Below are positions 24,546 through 36,213 of a stretch of DNA of 64,000 nt, one piece after another. A model generated the notes under the pieces. The model ran no database searches, was not told the DNA's origin, and saw only the letters and a program-made list of their open reading frames with translations. Numbering within the stretch: position 1 is the first letter of the stretch; each line of letters begins with the position of its first letter. Source of the DNA: Membranipora membranacea (Eukaryota; Bryozoa; Gymnolaemata; Cheilostomatida; Membraniporidae); assembly GCA_914767715.1 (NCBI GenBank), contig OU612069.1, forward strand, positions 1,426,001 through 1,490,000, read 5' to 3'. The position numbers and the translations under genes were made by a program.

Positions 24546-27500
24546 ATGCATCACTTTGAGTCGACTAAGACATCAATACACAGGCTCAACAGGAACTCAC
24601 TCGCTGACATACGGAACCATAGGAAGTCCTTCACTGCTGCTATGATCGAAGCTAAGGCTGTCAAAGCAGGTAATGTTTGGTTAGATTACAAATGCATTGA
24701 AGGTGTCAACCTGCCCCATCTTGCAGGTACCCCCGAGGAAACCCGAGACTTGTGCCATAAAGTGCAACAAAATTAAAACCCAGGTCTGTCAACACCTGCT
24801 GAAAAGTGGAGGCTCTCACCATTTAGCCACAGTTTACACATGTTGCATGTTGTCTTTATTTTATCTTTGATTCATCTAACCCTGATCAGACAATTTCTGT
24901 AGAACCTGTATAATAATGTTTTCAGTAGGTAACACCTAAAATTCGACAGAACTTCCATAGAAGCTCAGGTAAATCTGATATATATTATCATAAAAATCAT
25001 GTAACTGGAAAATGCATTGTGGGAAACTCATTAACACAGTATTGACGAGGCTTTGTCATAAGGTCAATTATTTTTAAGATAAAATATTGAGATATCACTT
25101 ATGGTAGGATTTAATAGTTGTAACCAGGTCAATGCCTACCCTGCCGTTGTCTGATCATGGCGCTGTCGATAAATCATCATAGTGTTTCTTGTTTATACAT
25201 CCGGTAACAAATCTATGACATTGGTCCTCGGTGTTGATTGATCAGGACAGTTTGTAATCGCAGTGTTTGTTTAATACACCTATAGTATTGGCTGTCCGTT
25301 TATTCAGACGATGACTGCATAGAGGTGCGTACTAGGAAGAGGTTGTATACATTTTGAGGGGTTATAATCTATGTCTAGATCTTCTATATTGCAAAGTTGA
25401 GCTTGAAACAAAAACAGTATAAATGTTAACCAATATACTGGCACACCTCAACTGGTGGATTCTGGATTTCTTATAGTTGATGATCATAATAAAGCTTTGC
25501 AGAACAGTAGCCTGTCTTGACACCCACCGAACAAAGCTTGTCAAGACAGGCTAGCAGAACAGGTGCTTGAGTTTGGTCAGAATACTTTTCCTGTTGTTGA
25601 TAAAGCTCTGAATAGATTGACTGTGTCAATCAACATTAATAAGTGTCGGCTGACAATAGGGAGTCAGCTTAGATAATTATCTGTAAAGTCAGGGAAGCAT
25701 AAGCAGAATAATCCCCCACCAATTAAAACAACACGGGCAGCACCCCACAAACGGCAGCAAATATTCATGTAAATGTGTAGGTTATTGACACAGAACACGT
25801 AATTAATATTTTCATAATGATTAAATCACATTATTTCAAACTCTTCGAGCCTTCCTTTATTCAGTGGATTTCAAAACACACTCAATGGTGATCAAAAGTT
25901 AATAGTAATTGAGCCGTGAGGCTTAAAATTAATGCAAAACCAACATGAACTAAAACCTTAGGTGATCAATACACACAAAGAAAGAGAACCAATCCTACCG
26001 CTAGACATTCGTATTCGATCTCTAGACAAATCTCGAGTAGCTGTTTCTGAAATTGTCACGACAGCAATACTTGAAAACTTGGAATGTTTAGGAATTTGTT
26101 TGATGTTTACACACTAAGAAAAAGTATCACTTACATGGAGCTGTAACATTGAGAGTCACTTGGCCATAAGCTCAAGGGACTTTAACTCAAAGAATAAACT
26201 TTTGTTGAGTCTACTCAAAAAGCTTTCTATATATTATCTGAGTTTTCATATCCGACAATCATGGATATCATGCTAAAGTATCAGCCGCATCATGATTCGA
26301 ACGGTAAGTACCCTGCAGACTGTCAGGGATAAAAGGTCGGGGTATGTTACACTGAAACAATGTGTCGTTCTTGGCTTGCTGGAACGGCATCGTCCCTAGA
26401 GAACTTTAATTCAGTTAACAATATACCTTCAAACTACGCTCTAATATTCATTCTGAAGACTGACAGAGTTTATACAGGGTTGGTTTTTTATAGCATCTTT
26501 TGACTTATACAGTAGCCTAGAGTGCTAATAATGTCTTTCAAATACTCAAGGTTTTTCTTGGCCATTGCTTGCTTAGATGAGAATAGTATCTTAGTAAACA
26601 GGATCTTACCATGAGTTTTCTCCCTCATTTTACTTGTTCTCAGACACGAAAGATATCCGGTAGCTTTGTTTACTCCTACATCTTCAAAAATATAGGTAAG
26701 TCCAAAGAGTTGCATCCTGGGAATCGCGTCTGACATTGCCTGGTGATTTTCTATTTCGAATTTCTATAGCTGAAATGAAGATGTTAGAGAAGGCTAGAGA
26801 ACGATCCCCGTATGTAGGAGCAAATCTACAGACATCGAGAACTCCGAGCGCGATAGACAGTCATTGCCGCTCCAGTTATGAGGTGGCTAAACGAAAACTT
26901 CACTCGTCAAGGGCGAAGGTTAGTCGAAGCGTATTATACCATTGAGCCACATTGGTTTAGCAAGTAGTCAAGGGCTGCTTGAGAAAACACGCCTAGAAGT
27001 GTGGGCAGGAGGCCGTGCAAGGAGACAGGGGGCCATAGGCAGAGTGCCAAGCAGTCTAGGCAGGGGAGAGGGGTTGGTACTCAGGAAATGTCAGAAAGAT
27101 TGCGCATCATGGTGGAAAGAAAATTCTTCCATCACAGAGGGATTACAGCAGGGAGGTTTATAGTTTTGACATCTGAGGCTTCGGCGGTGTGACTCTCTGT
27201 TCTCTAACACACATACCCCAGCTAGACCAAATTAGACATTTTGGTATACAGATATGTGAATTGAGTGTTTGGCCTGCAAAATACAGCAAGAAGGCAATCT
27301 TGACTTTTGGTACAGATCACTTGAAACATTTCAGAGGTATCTTTTAGCCCTACTCATGACTCTTTCCAAACCAGGATCTCCCTAATAATTCCGATCCGTT
27401 TTCACAAAGACAGGTACTTGCATGATTACTTTGGGACTAGTACTTGACTGAGATTTCTTCTCCTGAGTGTGAGTCTACAAAGATTGCTTTCTTTGAACCC

Positions 27501-30500
27501 CAAAAGGCCGTGATATTTTCAAATCCAATTCGGAAATAATTTTGTGCAAGGCTTTGACATCATGCTAAAAATATTGGATTTTAAGCGCAGTGGGCAGTTG
27601 AAGCCTTCTGATAATGTTGGTCAGTCCTCAAGTTCCCATAATCATACATTGTCAGACAGCAGCAATTTATTCTGGTCGTTAGGGCTGATCTGATCTGTGG
27701 CTGTCGTCAATGTTTATTGTTTTGTTAATAGCACTGGGTTTGCTCACTTGTGAAATTATTGTAAAGAATTTAATCTTAATTTTGAACTTTAATCAAAAAA
27801 CTCTTTGTTTAAAGCAATAATGAATTCTTTAGTTATACATGATGTAGGTAACAACCTCTGATAACAAACTAACTATTAAATAAATCTACTCAACGAACTT
27901 GTGAGATTATAAGAATCTGGCTGTTCTGGTCAGCTATGTCTTCAAACTTTAAGTGTGTTTATTATATCAGGCAATTACTTTAATCGCGTGATGTCGAGCG
28001 CTGCCCATGGATTCAAAGTGCAAATACTTATATTAGAGAGTATTTTAAATGAGTTTGATTCTCGAATTTCAAAGGCCAATTTTTTTCCGATATTGTTATT
28101 TACTGAACTAACAAATAAGTTGGCTGAAAGGAAAAGTAGAAATTCATTCAAGTTCCTGGAAGGAGCAAAACAAACAAATCTTGTTTTTTATTTCAACACA
28201 AGAGTGTTGACTCAATTATTACAAGTTTCGAGCAGTTAAAGTTGTTGAGAATATTCAATTGAGGTGCATGTTACTTGATGCTGTCATTTGGTTACAAGAA
28301 TCACTTTGATGTATTGTGAGATGCCGCATAATCTCATGACCTCATTGGAAGGCCTTGTAGAGGAGAATTTGCAGCTGGGATGTCCAAGCACAGGCCTGCC
28401 CTGGTAAGGTTAGAATAAGTCTGGGTGTCCCCCCGCCGGGGGCAAAAGTCAGGGAGGCTCAGACTAGTTAGGATACGGTTCAGCCCAGTGCCACCCATAA
28501 AACCAAACCAGGGAAACGCATGAAGACCAAAATAATGCAGCTAACATTTTGTTACTTCAAAAACAATATCCATGTTCCAAATACTCAGATTACAGATCAT
28601 ATCAGATCTGTCATGTCCGCATCTAAAGTTGACCAAACCCTCAAGGTGACCGGTGATAACAAAGATAGGACAACCTAGACCGCTCTAGGTTAGATATCTC
28701 ATCCAACCTAGACCGCTCTAGGTTAGATCTCTCATCCAACCTAGATCGCTCTAGGTTAGATCTCTGATCCAACCTAGACCGCTCTAGGTTAGATCTCTCA
28801 TCCAACCTAGACCGCTCTAGGTTAGATCTCTCATCCAACAATAACTTGTCACTCTACTTTGCTTATGCATACACTACTTGCTTGTATTTATCAGATTTAC
28901 TTTCTACATACTGTCATACAGTACTGATATTAGCTTTTACTGTTTTTGACATAATGGCATCAATTTGAAGTCATAAAAATTAGTCCAAATATCATGAAGA
29001 CGTGACCAAATGGGAAACTGTTTTATTTTAAGATGTGTCTTCCTCTAAATACAAACTCTTCCTTTCTCTAGGTTCGATTTTATGTAGCAGGGGAGAATCA
29101 CAACAATGCGATCTATGCTGTCTCCCCTCAGAGGTTCAGCTCGTTCGATACGCTCCTGGGTAGCCTTATGAAGACCCCTGTCTGTGTGAAAGATTCACAG
29201 AAGGAGCGTTATATCTTCTCACTGTATAATAGTCATAAAATAACCTCACTAGACGAGCTCAACGCAGGTATGTCCACTTCTCTATGTCACCCCTCTGTGC
29301 TTGGACAACCACCTGATGTTGGGTTTCTTGATCAATGTTAAAATTTACTAGAGACATTGGGTATATTCAGTGAGGCAAGATGTAGATAATCGATATTCCA
29401 CAATCTTCTTGAGTTCCAAGCGCAAGATATTGACTAATTCACCAAGTGGAAGGCTCTTGTTAGCGTTGCATTGTGGGAATGTTTCAACTATACCTGAGTA
29501 ACCTTCTCATGCTCCAAGCTTCTTGACCTCATGGCCGAGATCAGATTGATGCATCATGTCCTCAATACGAGGATTTTCTGGAATCTGACAACTGTTTTTA
29601 AGAGCAACATAAATCATCTGTATTTTTTAGGGGAGAGCTACGTATGTGCCACACATGATGTATTTGAACAGCTATATAAAGACAAAGACAGACCTCTAAC
29701 TATGCTTCAGAAATATAGAAATGCTATCGGTATGTATGAATGTGTTTAGTATCTATACTTCAAGGGCAATTTTTAAGATCACATTGAGTGATCGCAGATC
29801 AATAAAACAACTATTATGAGGTTCCATTTAAACACAGGAGAAAGTAAGACAAGGTAATATACCACTCTATCACAACATCAATATTACTGCAATTAGTTTA
29901 AAGACATTGTTTGAGGCTGCTCTCTTGTATCACTTCTTATTATCCATATTTTATTCTATCATGTGAGGGATTTTCAGCTTTAGGATCCAAATATTGAGGA
30001 AGTTATGGCCTCTCAAACTTCAAGGGTGATTGCCTTCAATCGGCATTGGGAATAAGCGGATGTTTCCCCTGGGGTATGTCACAACCATAGACATGTGACA
30101 TAGACATTATGAGTTATTAGTTAATACACTAATAATCAGACAGATAAGATGATGATCAAAATTCAGACTTGGGTGGGAATTGAACCCGGGTCCCCATTCC
30201 AATAGTCAACGTCACGCCACTTGGTCCAACTAGGTTAGCCTGTAGACAATATAGCTCAGTATTAGCGGCGTCGCCTGAAAAGCCATTTGGACCTCGGTTC
30301 GAGACCGTTGCAGATTTGAACATTTTGATCATCAACATTCGTGACGTACCCTAGGGATTGCCGGGTGATTCTTACTGCCGATAAATTGCCGGAAGTTTGA
30401 GAGGCCATAACTTCCTCAATATTTGGATTATAAAGCTGAAAATCGCTCACATGATAGAATAAAATATGGAGAATAAGATGTGATACAAAAGAGCAGCCTC

Positions 30501-33500
30501 AAACAAAGTCTTTAACTAATAAATTTCATAGCTATCATAAAGGTTGCATGAGGAAAATTCATAGTCACAATTTAAGTCTTGCTGTAAAAAAAGAACTGCA
30601 TTCGAGATTTAACATATTCTTGGAAAATATTCACAATTAGATCCACATTCTCAGCCTCAATGAAGACTGTGTGATATTTTATGTCTCGGTATTTCAGCGG
30701 CAGCCCGGCCCAATCACACATCACAGTCTAACAGAAGTCGACACAGTAATCTACTGGATGATGAGCCGATACCTGAGGTGTCAGAGGAGGAGGCCTTCAT
30801 CTCTGAGATCAAACCAAAGTATGTATCTATCTAAAGTACACTGACGTCGAGACTTCACTATTATCACGTGTATCTCTGATCAACTAAGTCTATTTAGAAT
30901 GAGTACTTAACGAGTACCCGCCCCTTATTACTGAAATTTACTGCGTGTTGTCCCACCAAATTCCTTGTGATGGTACTCATACTAAGTGAATTAATTCACT
31001 CTCCATCGATCAGAGATATACATGCAATAGTATATCACGTGATCTGTGCGTATCTGTAGTACAAAGGTGCTCGGACCGAGACTGCTTTTGATAACATCTG
31101 ATTCTCACACTAAACAATATACTTTCTTAACTTTTACCACAAAGACCAAATTTTTCTATGGTTTGTCATTTACCAGTGCCAGTGTCTACATTTACCAGTG
31201 CCAGTGTCTACATTGAATTTCACGGCTTTTTTGTCAGTGATTGTATTAAATCCATCCATCCATGTAAATACTTCCATCCTGTCAAGCTGAACAGTATTAG
31301 TTTTCAACAGGGTCACCTCCATAAATGTCAATTCTAGTTTGAAATCAGCCAGTAATAATCTTGGAAGTAAACTGTTGTGACAATCCAATTAGGCATGAAT
31401 AAGATTCTCATCAGAGTATTTCGATGATGTGCCGAACGAACGAGGACTACAAGAACACTTGATTAATGAGCGTATTTGACTATCTCAAAGTCATATGAAG
31501 CAGCCTTCTATTCTATTCTATCCTATCCTACCCCATCCCATCCCATCCCATCCTACCCCACCCCATCCCATCCCATCCCATCCCATCCCATCCCATCCCA
31601 TCCCATCCCATCCCATCCCATCCCATCCCATCCCATCCCATCCCATCCCATCCCATCCCATCCCATCCCATCCCATCCCATCCCATCCCATCCCATCCCA
31701 TCCCATCCCATCCCATCCCATTCTATTCTATTATATTATATTCTAGTCTATTCTATTCTAAAAACAATGCTGTTCTTGCCTGGGAACGTGGCATGTCTTG
31801 TGATATTTAGTCACAAGGTTGATTATTGTCTGGTATTTTTTGTAGGTTGATAACAGTGTTGCGAGGTGGAATGAAGCCCCGTAAATCAGTGAGAATATTA
31901 CTGAATAAGAAGAATACTCGATCGTTTGAGCAGGTAGTAAGCGGTATCAGTGATATTCTCTGTCCTGGTGAACAGATCAAGAGATTGTTTGCGTAAGTAG
32001 ATCAGATTATGTTCAATTTTGGGAACACACATAATTATTGGTGCTTCAAAAACTTCAATTATAATCTCCCCTACTTAAAGGAGAAGAGTAGACTAGATTT
32101 GAATTGTTACAGTGATATGCTTTATATCTGACCGTAATCAGAGTGTACGACACAGGCCTGAAAATTTATATTGACAAAACCAAAAAAATATCATGATTCT
32201 TTTGTTATCTCCCCTACACAAAAGAGCAGACTACTCCAGGCATAATCACATGGATAGGGTTCTCAACTTATCGACTCTCGACTTATTGTACTAATAAAAT
32301 CTGAGATCTTCAGATCAGTTGTTATGTTATGTTATATTATGTTTATTATATTATATTATGTTATTGTTTCAGCCTCTCAGGACATTTAGTGATGTGTCTA
32401 GCAGACTTTTACCTCAATGACACGGTATTCTTTGCGTACTGTAATGATAGAATGAACCCTGATGACCTCATACTAGATCAAGCTGGTAAGTTAATGTAAC
32501 CCAGTAGTGGGCGGGCCTTCTGTACCCAAAAGGTCTTCTGCATTCTTGAGTTGAAGGTCATGTCCTCTGGGTATGCTCTCACTGAGTGCAGTCCTGCAGC
32601 CTCAATATCAATAACTATACTGCCATCTGTCCTTGAAATTTTGCACATGAAAAAAAGATTACTTTCAAACCAATCTTTTAGTTTCCCAAAGTGGTTCACC
32701 TTGTGGATGGAGTTTTTGACTTTGATGTTGTAGCATGCAAAACATTTAAATCTATACATAATAGTAAACGCAAAATCTTGAGCCCCTGATTGTGGCCTGT
32801 TGTGAATACTTCAAATTTCAAATCTATAGGATTGTATAGGAATTTAAATCAGCTGAATAATGCCAATAAATTCATGTCTGTATCTTTATTTTTTTGCATT
32901 GCAGAAGTTAAATTAGTTGGAGCATACAGATTTAGAACTGCCTCCGCATACGGGAGGGTGACTCTGACATCTCATCAGCGAGGCGTAACCAATAATAAGC
33001 CTCGGTCTATACCAGCTTCTGCATTACCTGAGGTCTTCAGACTCTCCAGTGAGGTGAGGAGACATGACTCTTCCCTGATCAATCAGCTTCTTGGAAATAA
33101 ATGGCATATCTCCATGATGATGATTTGTATCCAAAGTTGAATACCAAATCAATCTATTGTACCTGTGTATGATATCAATGAAGTCATTTCAAGATAATGT
33201 GATTCGTTTGTGAACTAATGATGATTTGACAATTTTGTAGCCAAGGGCAGCGAGCAGAGGTAGGAGTAATCCTCCCTCAGTTCCCCATACGCCGCATACA
33301 TCGCATCAACGTGAAAAGTATTCTGTTGAGCCGATGGAAAAAGAGAACAAATATCAAGCTTTCCAAAGCCAGGATCAACCCATCGAGAAGTCTGACTCAC
33401 ACGAGGGCTCGATAAGGACACAAAGTGCTACTAGTGAGAAGTCAAGTCACTCTATCAACATGTCACCATCCAGGTCATCAGACAGGAGAAGACAACTCAG

Positions 33501-34746
33501 CCCTCCAGGGGACAACAGCAAGTCTACAGAAGAATCACAAGAAGCAGTACAGAGCCAAGCGGGCTTTGAAAGGCAGAACTCCAAAGTATCGTCAAGACAG
33601 TCACCTCTCAAAGAAAGGCATCGATCCAGAAAAGAGTCACAAGTTTCTAATCATGTCGATGCCGATCTTCTACAAAAAGATTCTAAAGTGACAGAGATGA
33701 ATCCTCAATCTGCTCACAGTAAGAAACCAGTAGAAGATGACGACGATGCGTTCATGCCAGATGACCCTGAGAAAGGACCGGAGGAGCTCAACTTCAATAC
33801 TAATAATAACCAGAGCCTACCACCTTCTCCTGTAAGAAGGGCTTCAACAAAGCAAGCTTCCCCACCAGCCAGTCCCAGTAAAAGAAGTTCTGTGGCAACA
33901 GGTGTGGTCGATAAACCTGACTCCATCACAGCATCTCCAAGAAGAAAATCCAGTGTTGTTCCACCAGCTAGCCCAAGCAAAAGAGGTTCAGTTACCACTC
34001 CTAGTGAATCTAAACCAGGCGATTCAGTCAATGGATCACCCCGTAGAAGATCGAGCTTCGTGCCACCCGCAAGCCCAAGTAAGCGGGGCTCAGTAGTAAC
34101 TCCAGTTAACCAAAAGACAGAATCTACATCTGGGTCACCACAAAGGTCAATACCAAGCCCTCAGAAGTCGGTAAAGGAAGAGAGGGTTGATGATACAATC
34201 GCTACAACACCAAGAGGGCCCTCCCCTCTGCTGGAAACATCAAGAAGTGATGATGGGACTAAATCCAAGTCTACATCGCATGACTCGAGATCTAGGTCAA
34301 GATCTAGGTCAAGGTCAAAATCTCCCTCTGAGAAATCAGACAGAAGGTCACCTTCTCATAAATCAAGCTCTAGCTCCAGTTCTGGATCGAAATCAGGATC
34401 GAGACGCTCATCACAAGGTCATCTAGAGGTGAAGGAGTCTAGTCGTCAAGCTACTCCTGAGGCTGAGACTAAACCCAGCAGTGCTTCGAGACCTCAATCC
34501 CACTCAAGCAGAAAAACCTCAGTGGCTGATAAAGAAAAATCTGAAACCCATCAAAGCGCAGAGGAGCAAACTGACAATAAGACTGAATCTAAGGATGATA
34601 ATGACTCACCTAGAAGCAAGGCTGGGTCAGCGGAGAAGTCAGAGGCCAACGATGACACATACTCAGCTGACTTTGAGGATGCTAATATACCTCCTAAAGA
34701 AGACGACTCTTATGAGCTACCAGCTGACGAACGCATTGACAAATAG
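24546..34746 (+). CDS. Doublecortin-family protein, two DCX domains, no kinase (9 exons, about 867 aa)
   Basis: A microtubule-binding protein of the DCX/DCLK type. Exons: 24546-24669, 26770-26918, 29072-29267, 29631-29729, 30698-30818, 31846-31992, 32373-32485, 32905-33053, 33241-34746; total 2604 bases in one frame. DCX domain 1 (about residues 90-175) shows VRFYVAGE, YAVSPQRFSSFDTLL, KITSLDELNAGESYVCA. DCX domain 2 (about 229-318) shows PKLITVLRGGMKPRKSVRIL, LNKKNTRSFEQV, VFFAYC. These follow the order and wording of DCX/DCLK N-termini. Residues 367-867, mostly one exon, are disordered and Ser/Arg/Pro-rich, with three tandem copies of about 32 residues around PPASPSKR(S/G)S and an RSRSRSRSRSKS run; the end is acidic. 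No kinase domain follows, unlike DCLK. Exon 1 is less certain: it is joined because its donor phase and the next acceptor keep the frame. Confidence 0.88.
25508..25553. repeat. Hairpin with 15-bp perfect arms
   Basis: TAGCCTGTCTTGACA and TGTCAAGACAGGCTA are separated by 16 bases. The motif CTGTCTTGACAAGCTTT is shared with a hairpin at 52721-52755, so both may belong to one small element family. It is intronic in the doublecortin gene. Confidence 0.8.
28671..28840. repeat. 33-bp minisatellite, five copies, each with an internal palindrome
   Basis: The unit contains AACCTAGACCGCTCTAGGTT, an imperfect palindrome, followed by AGATCTCTCATCC. The unit length is a multiple of three, so the minus strand stays open with a repetitive product; this is not evidence for a gene. 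Intron of the doublecortin gene. Confidence 0.95.
29890..30520. mobile_element. Foldback element carrying two tRNA-like segments
   Basis: Arms of about 130 bases (29890-30021 and 30391-30520) are reverse complements at over 90 percent identity. Inside, the minus strand at about 30172-30240 has a B-box-like GGTTCAATTCC after a tRNA-like stretch. The plus strand at about 30249-30310 reads TAGCTCAGTATTAGCGG (box A-like) then CGGTTCGAGACCG (box B-like). The small ORFs within it are chance. It lies in the intron between exons 4 and 5 of the doublecortin gene. Confidence 0.8.
30862..31044. mobile_element. MITE copy 2
   Basis: This is the same family as 3542-3720, with the core GAGTACCCGCCCCTTATTAC and the right end CGATCAGAGATATACATGCA then ATAGTATATCACGTGATC. 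The left end is a shortened form (TATCACGTGTATCTCTGATC). Intron of the doublecortin gene. Confidence 0.85.
31530..31720. repeat. Pentanucleotide microsatellite (CCCAT)n / (GGGAT)n
   Basis: More than 30 CATCC units are flanked by diverged TTCTA-type pentamers. It is in a doublecortin intron. The minus strand has a GGG tract every five bases, a strong potential G-quadruplex former. Open frames across it are artefacts. Confidence 0.97.
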
Positions 34747-36213
34747 GTTATTTCAAATAGTATATTAGTTTTATTAGAACTGTTTCATCGATAAAACTAA
34801 AGTTTAGTCTAATGATTTCATCTTTTTATTAATTTTTAAAAATTCGGTTTATTATAGTATTTTTCCGTTCCAAATTAACTAATATTTGGCCTAGTAGACA
34901 AGAGGGAGCGACAGCTTCATAAAGTTGCTTTTGATGCTGTTTTCAAACATTGTAAGTTTCTGTTTGTTTGTCACAAAAACTGCTTAGTATCAAGCATTTT
35001 GCAAGTATTCATAAACCATCACAATAAATGATACTTATGATGATCCTGTATTTTGCATTGTATAAAGATTACTCAGCTAGCGCTAACACAATGTTTTCCT
35101 TTACATTAAAATCATGTGCTTCCAGATGCCTATCACTTAGTAAGACTTTGTTTTTTTTTACCAGCCAGATCCTGATTTAAGACCTTATTTTGTTTCAATC
35201 TTTTAAGCGATTGTGTATTTTTTTATTTTTCTTCATATATGGTACATATTGTTTGTTCTACCATTAATTTACTCCTAATACAACTGCTAGGTGAATTGTA
35301 CAAATACATCAACTCAACTCCCAATTAACAACTCAAGGAGTTCAGAGTTTCTCTGACAAATCTCACAAACTAGAGGTTCCAGGTATTTACAGAAGCTTAA
35401 TAGGAAAATCGTGGCAACACTTAGATTAAATTTGGTCCGATTTGTCTGAACTCTGGGCATCCCTCCTCTAGTAACAGATGAGGGGAGCTACTCAAAGTAC
35501 AGGCAAATTGGATCATACTTAGAACTTCATCTTGATACAACTAACGCCACCATCGCTGGAGGTTATGGTATATAGCGGCTTGGTTTGAGAATCCTATGAA
35601 TACAGTCTTCATTCCTTATAATCAAGACTGAATCACATCTCAACTCAGAAAATGTTTCGCACTCCCCGATCACATAAACATAAAGGATTAAAAACAGTAG
35701 ATGGTAAAATTGCTGATGTAACCAGGGTCACCCTGATGAAACTGATATACCTTTCACAGTATGGTGAGTGTTGATGCAGCTCAATAATAATAATTGACTT
35801 GAATCATGACTATTAGGAAGTTTGGTGTATCAGAAGTGAGCAGCTGTAGACCTGGAGGAAATATTTTTATATATCTGGTGATTTGCATAGATTCTTAGAA
35901 TGGTATCTGATCTGGTGATTGGCACACATTCTAAGAAAAGTGGTTGGTAACGTGCGTGCGTTGTTTTGTCTTGTTGTTGAAAATAAAATAACACTGACTC
36001 TTAGGCAGGATATAAACAGTGGGATACCAGTTTGCATTGATACTTAGTTTGATTTCAAGTTTTCACTGCAATGATGTCACAAATGATAAGACTTGCGAAA
36101 TGGCATCTGGAGTTTCCCATCAAACCTCCAGCTAGATGACTGCTAGATTATAGTGTAGGGCACGGTTATTTGGCTCAAAAGTCTACAAGAAGAGAGTTAC
36201 AAACTACAGAACA
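34747..36213. other. 3' flank of the doublecortin gene and upstream region of the secreted-protein gene
   Basis: An AATAAA at 35023-35028, about 280 bases after the doublecortin stop, is the best poly(A) candidate. The rest has no coding region I can support. No clear TATA box precedes the ATG at 36214. Confidence 0.45.

Noticed and set aside
27955-28239. 94-codon plus-strand ORF in a doublecortin intron
   Set aside because: It has no recognisable domain, and including it would break the frame between well-supported exons 2 and 3.
31476-31850. Long ORFs on both strands rich in Pro-Ser-His or Gly-Trp-Asp
   Set aside because: They are translations of the (CCCAT)n microsatellite in an intron.
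33714-34031. Leu/Gly-rich minus-strand ORF opposite the doublecortin tail
   Set aside because: Antisense shadow of the Ser/Pro/Arg-rich coding exon, caused by its codon bias.
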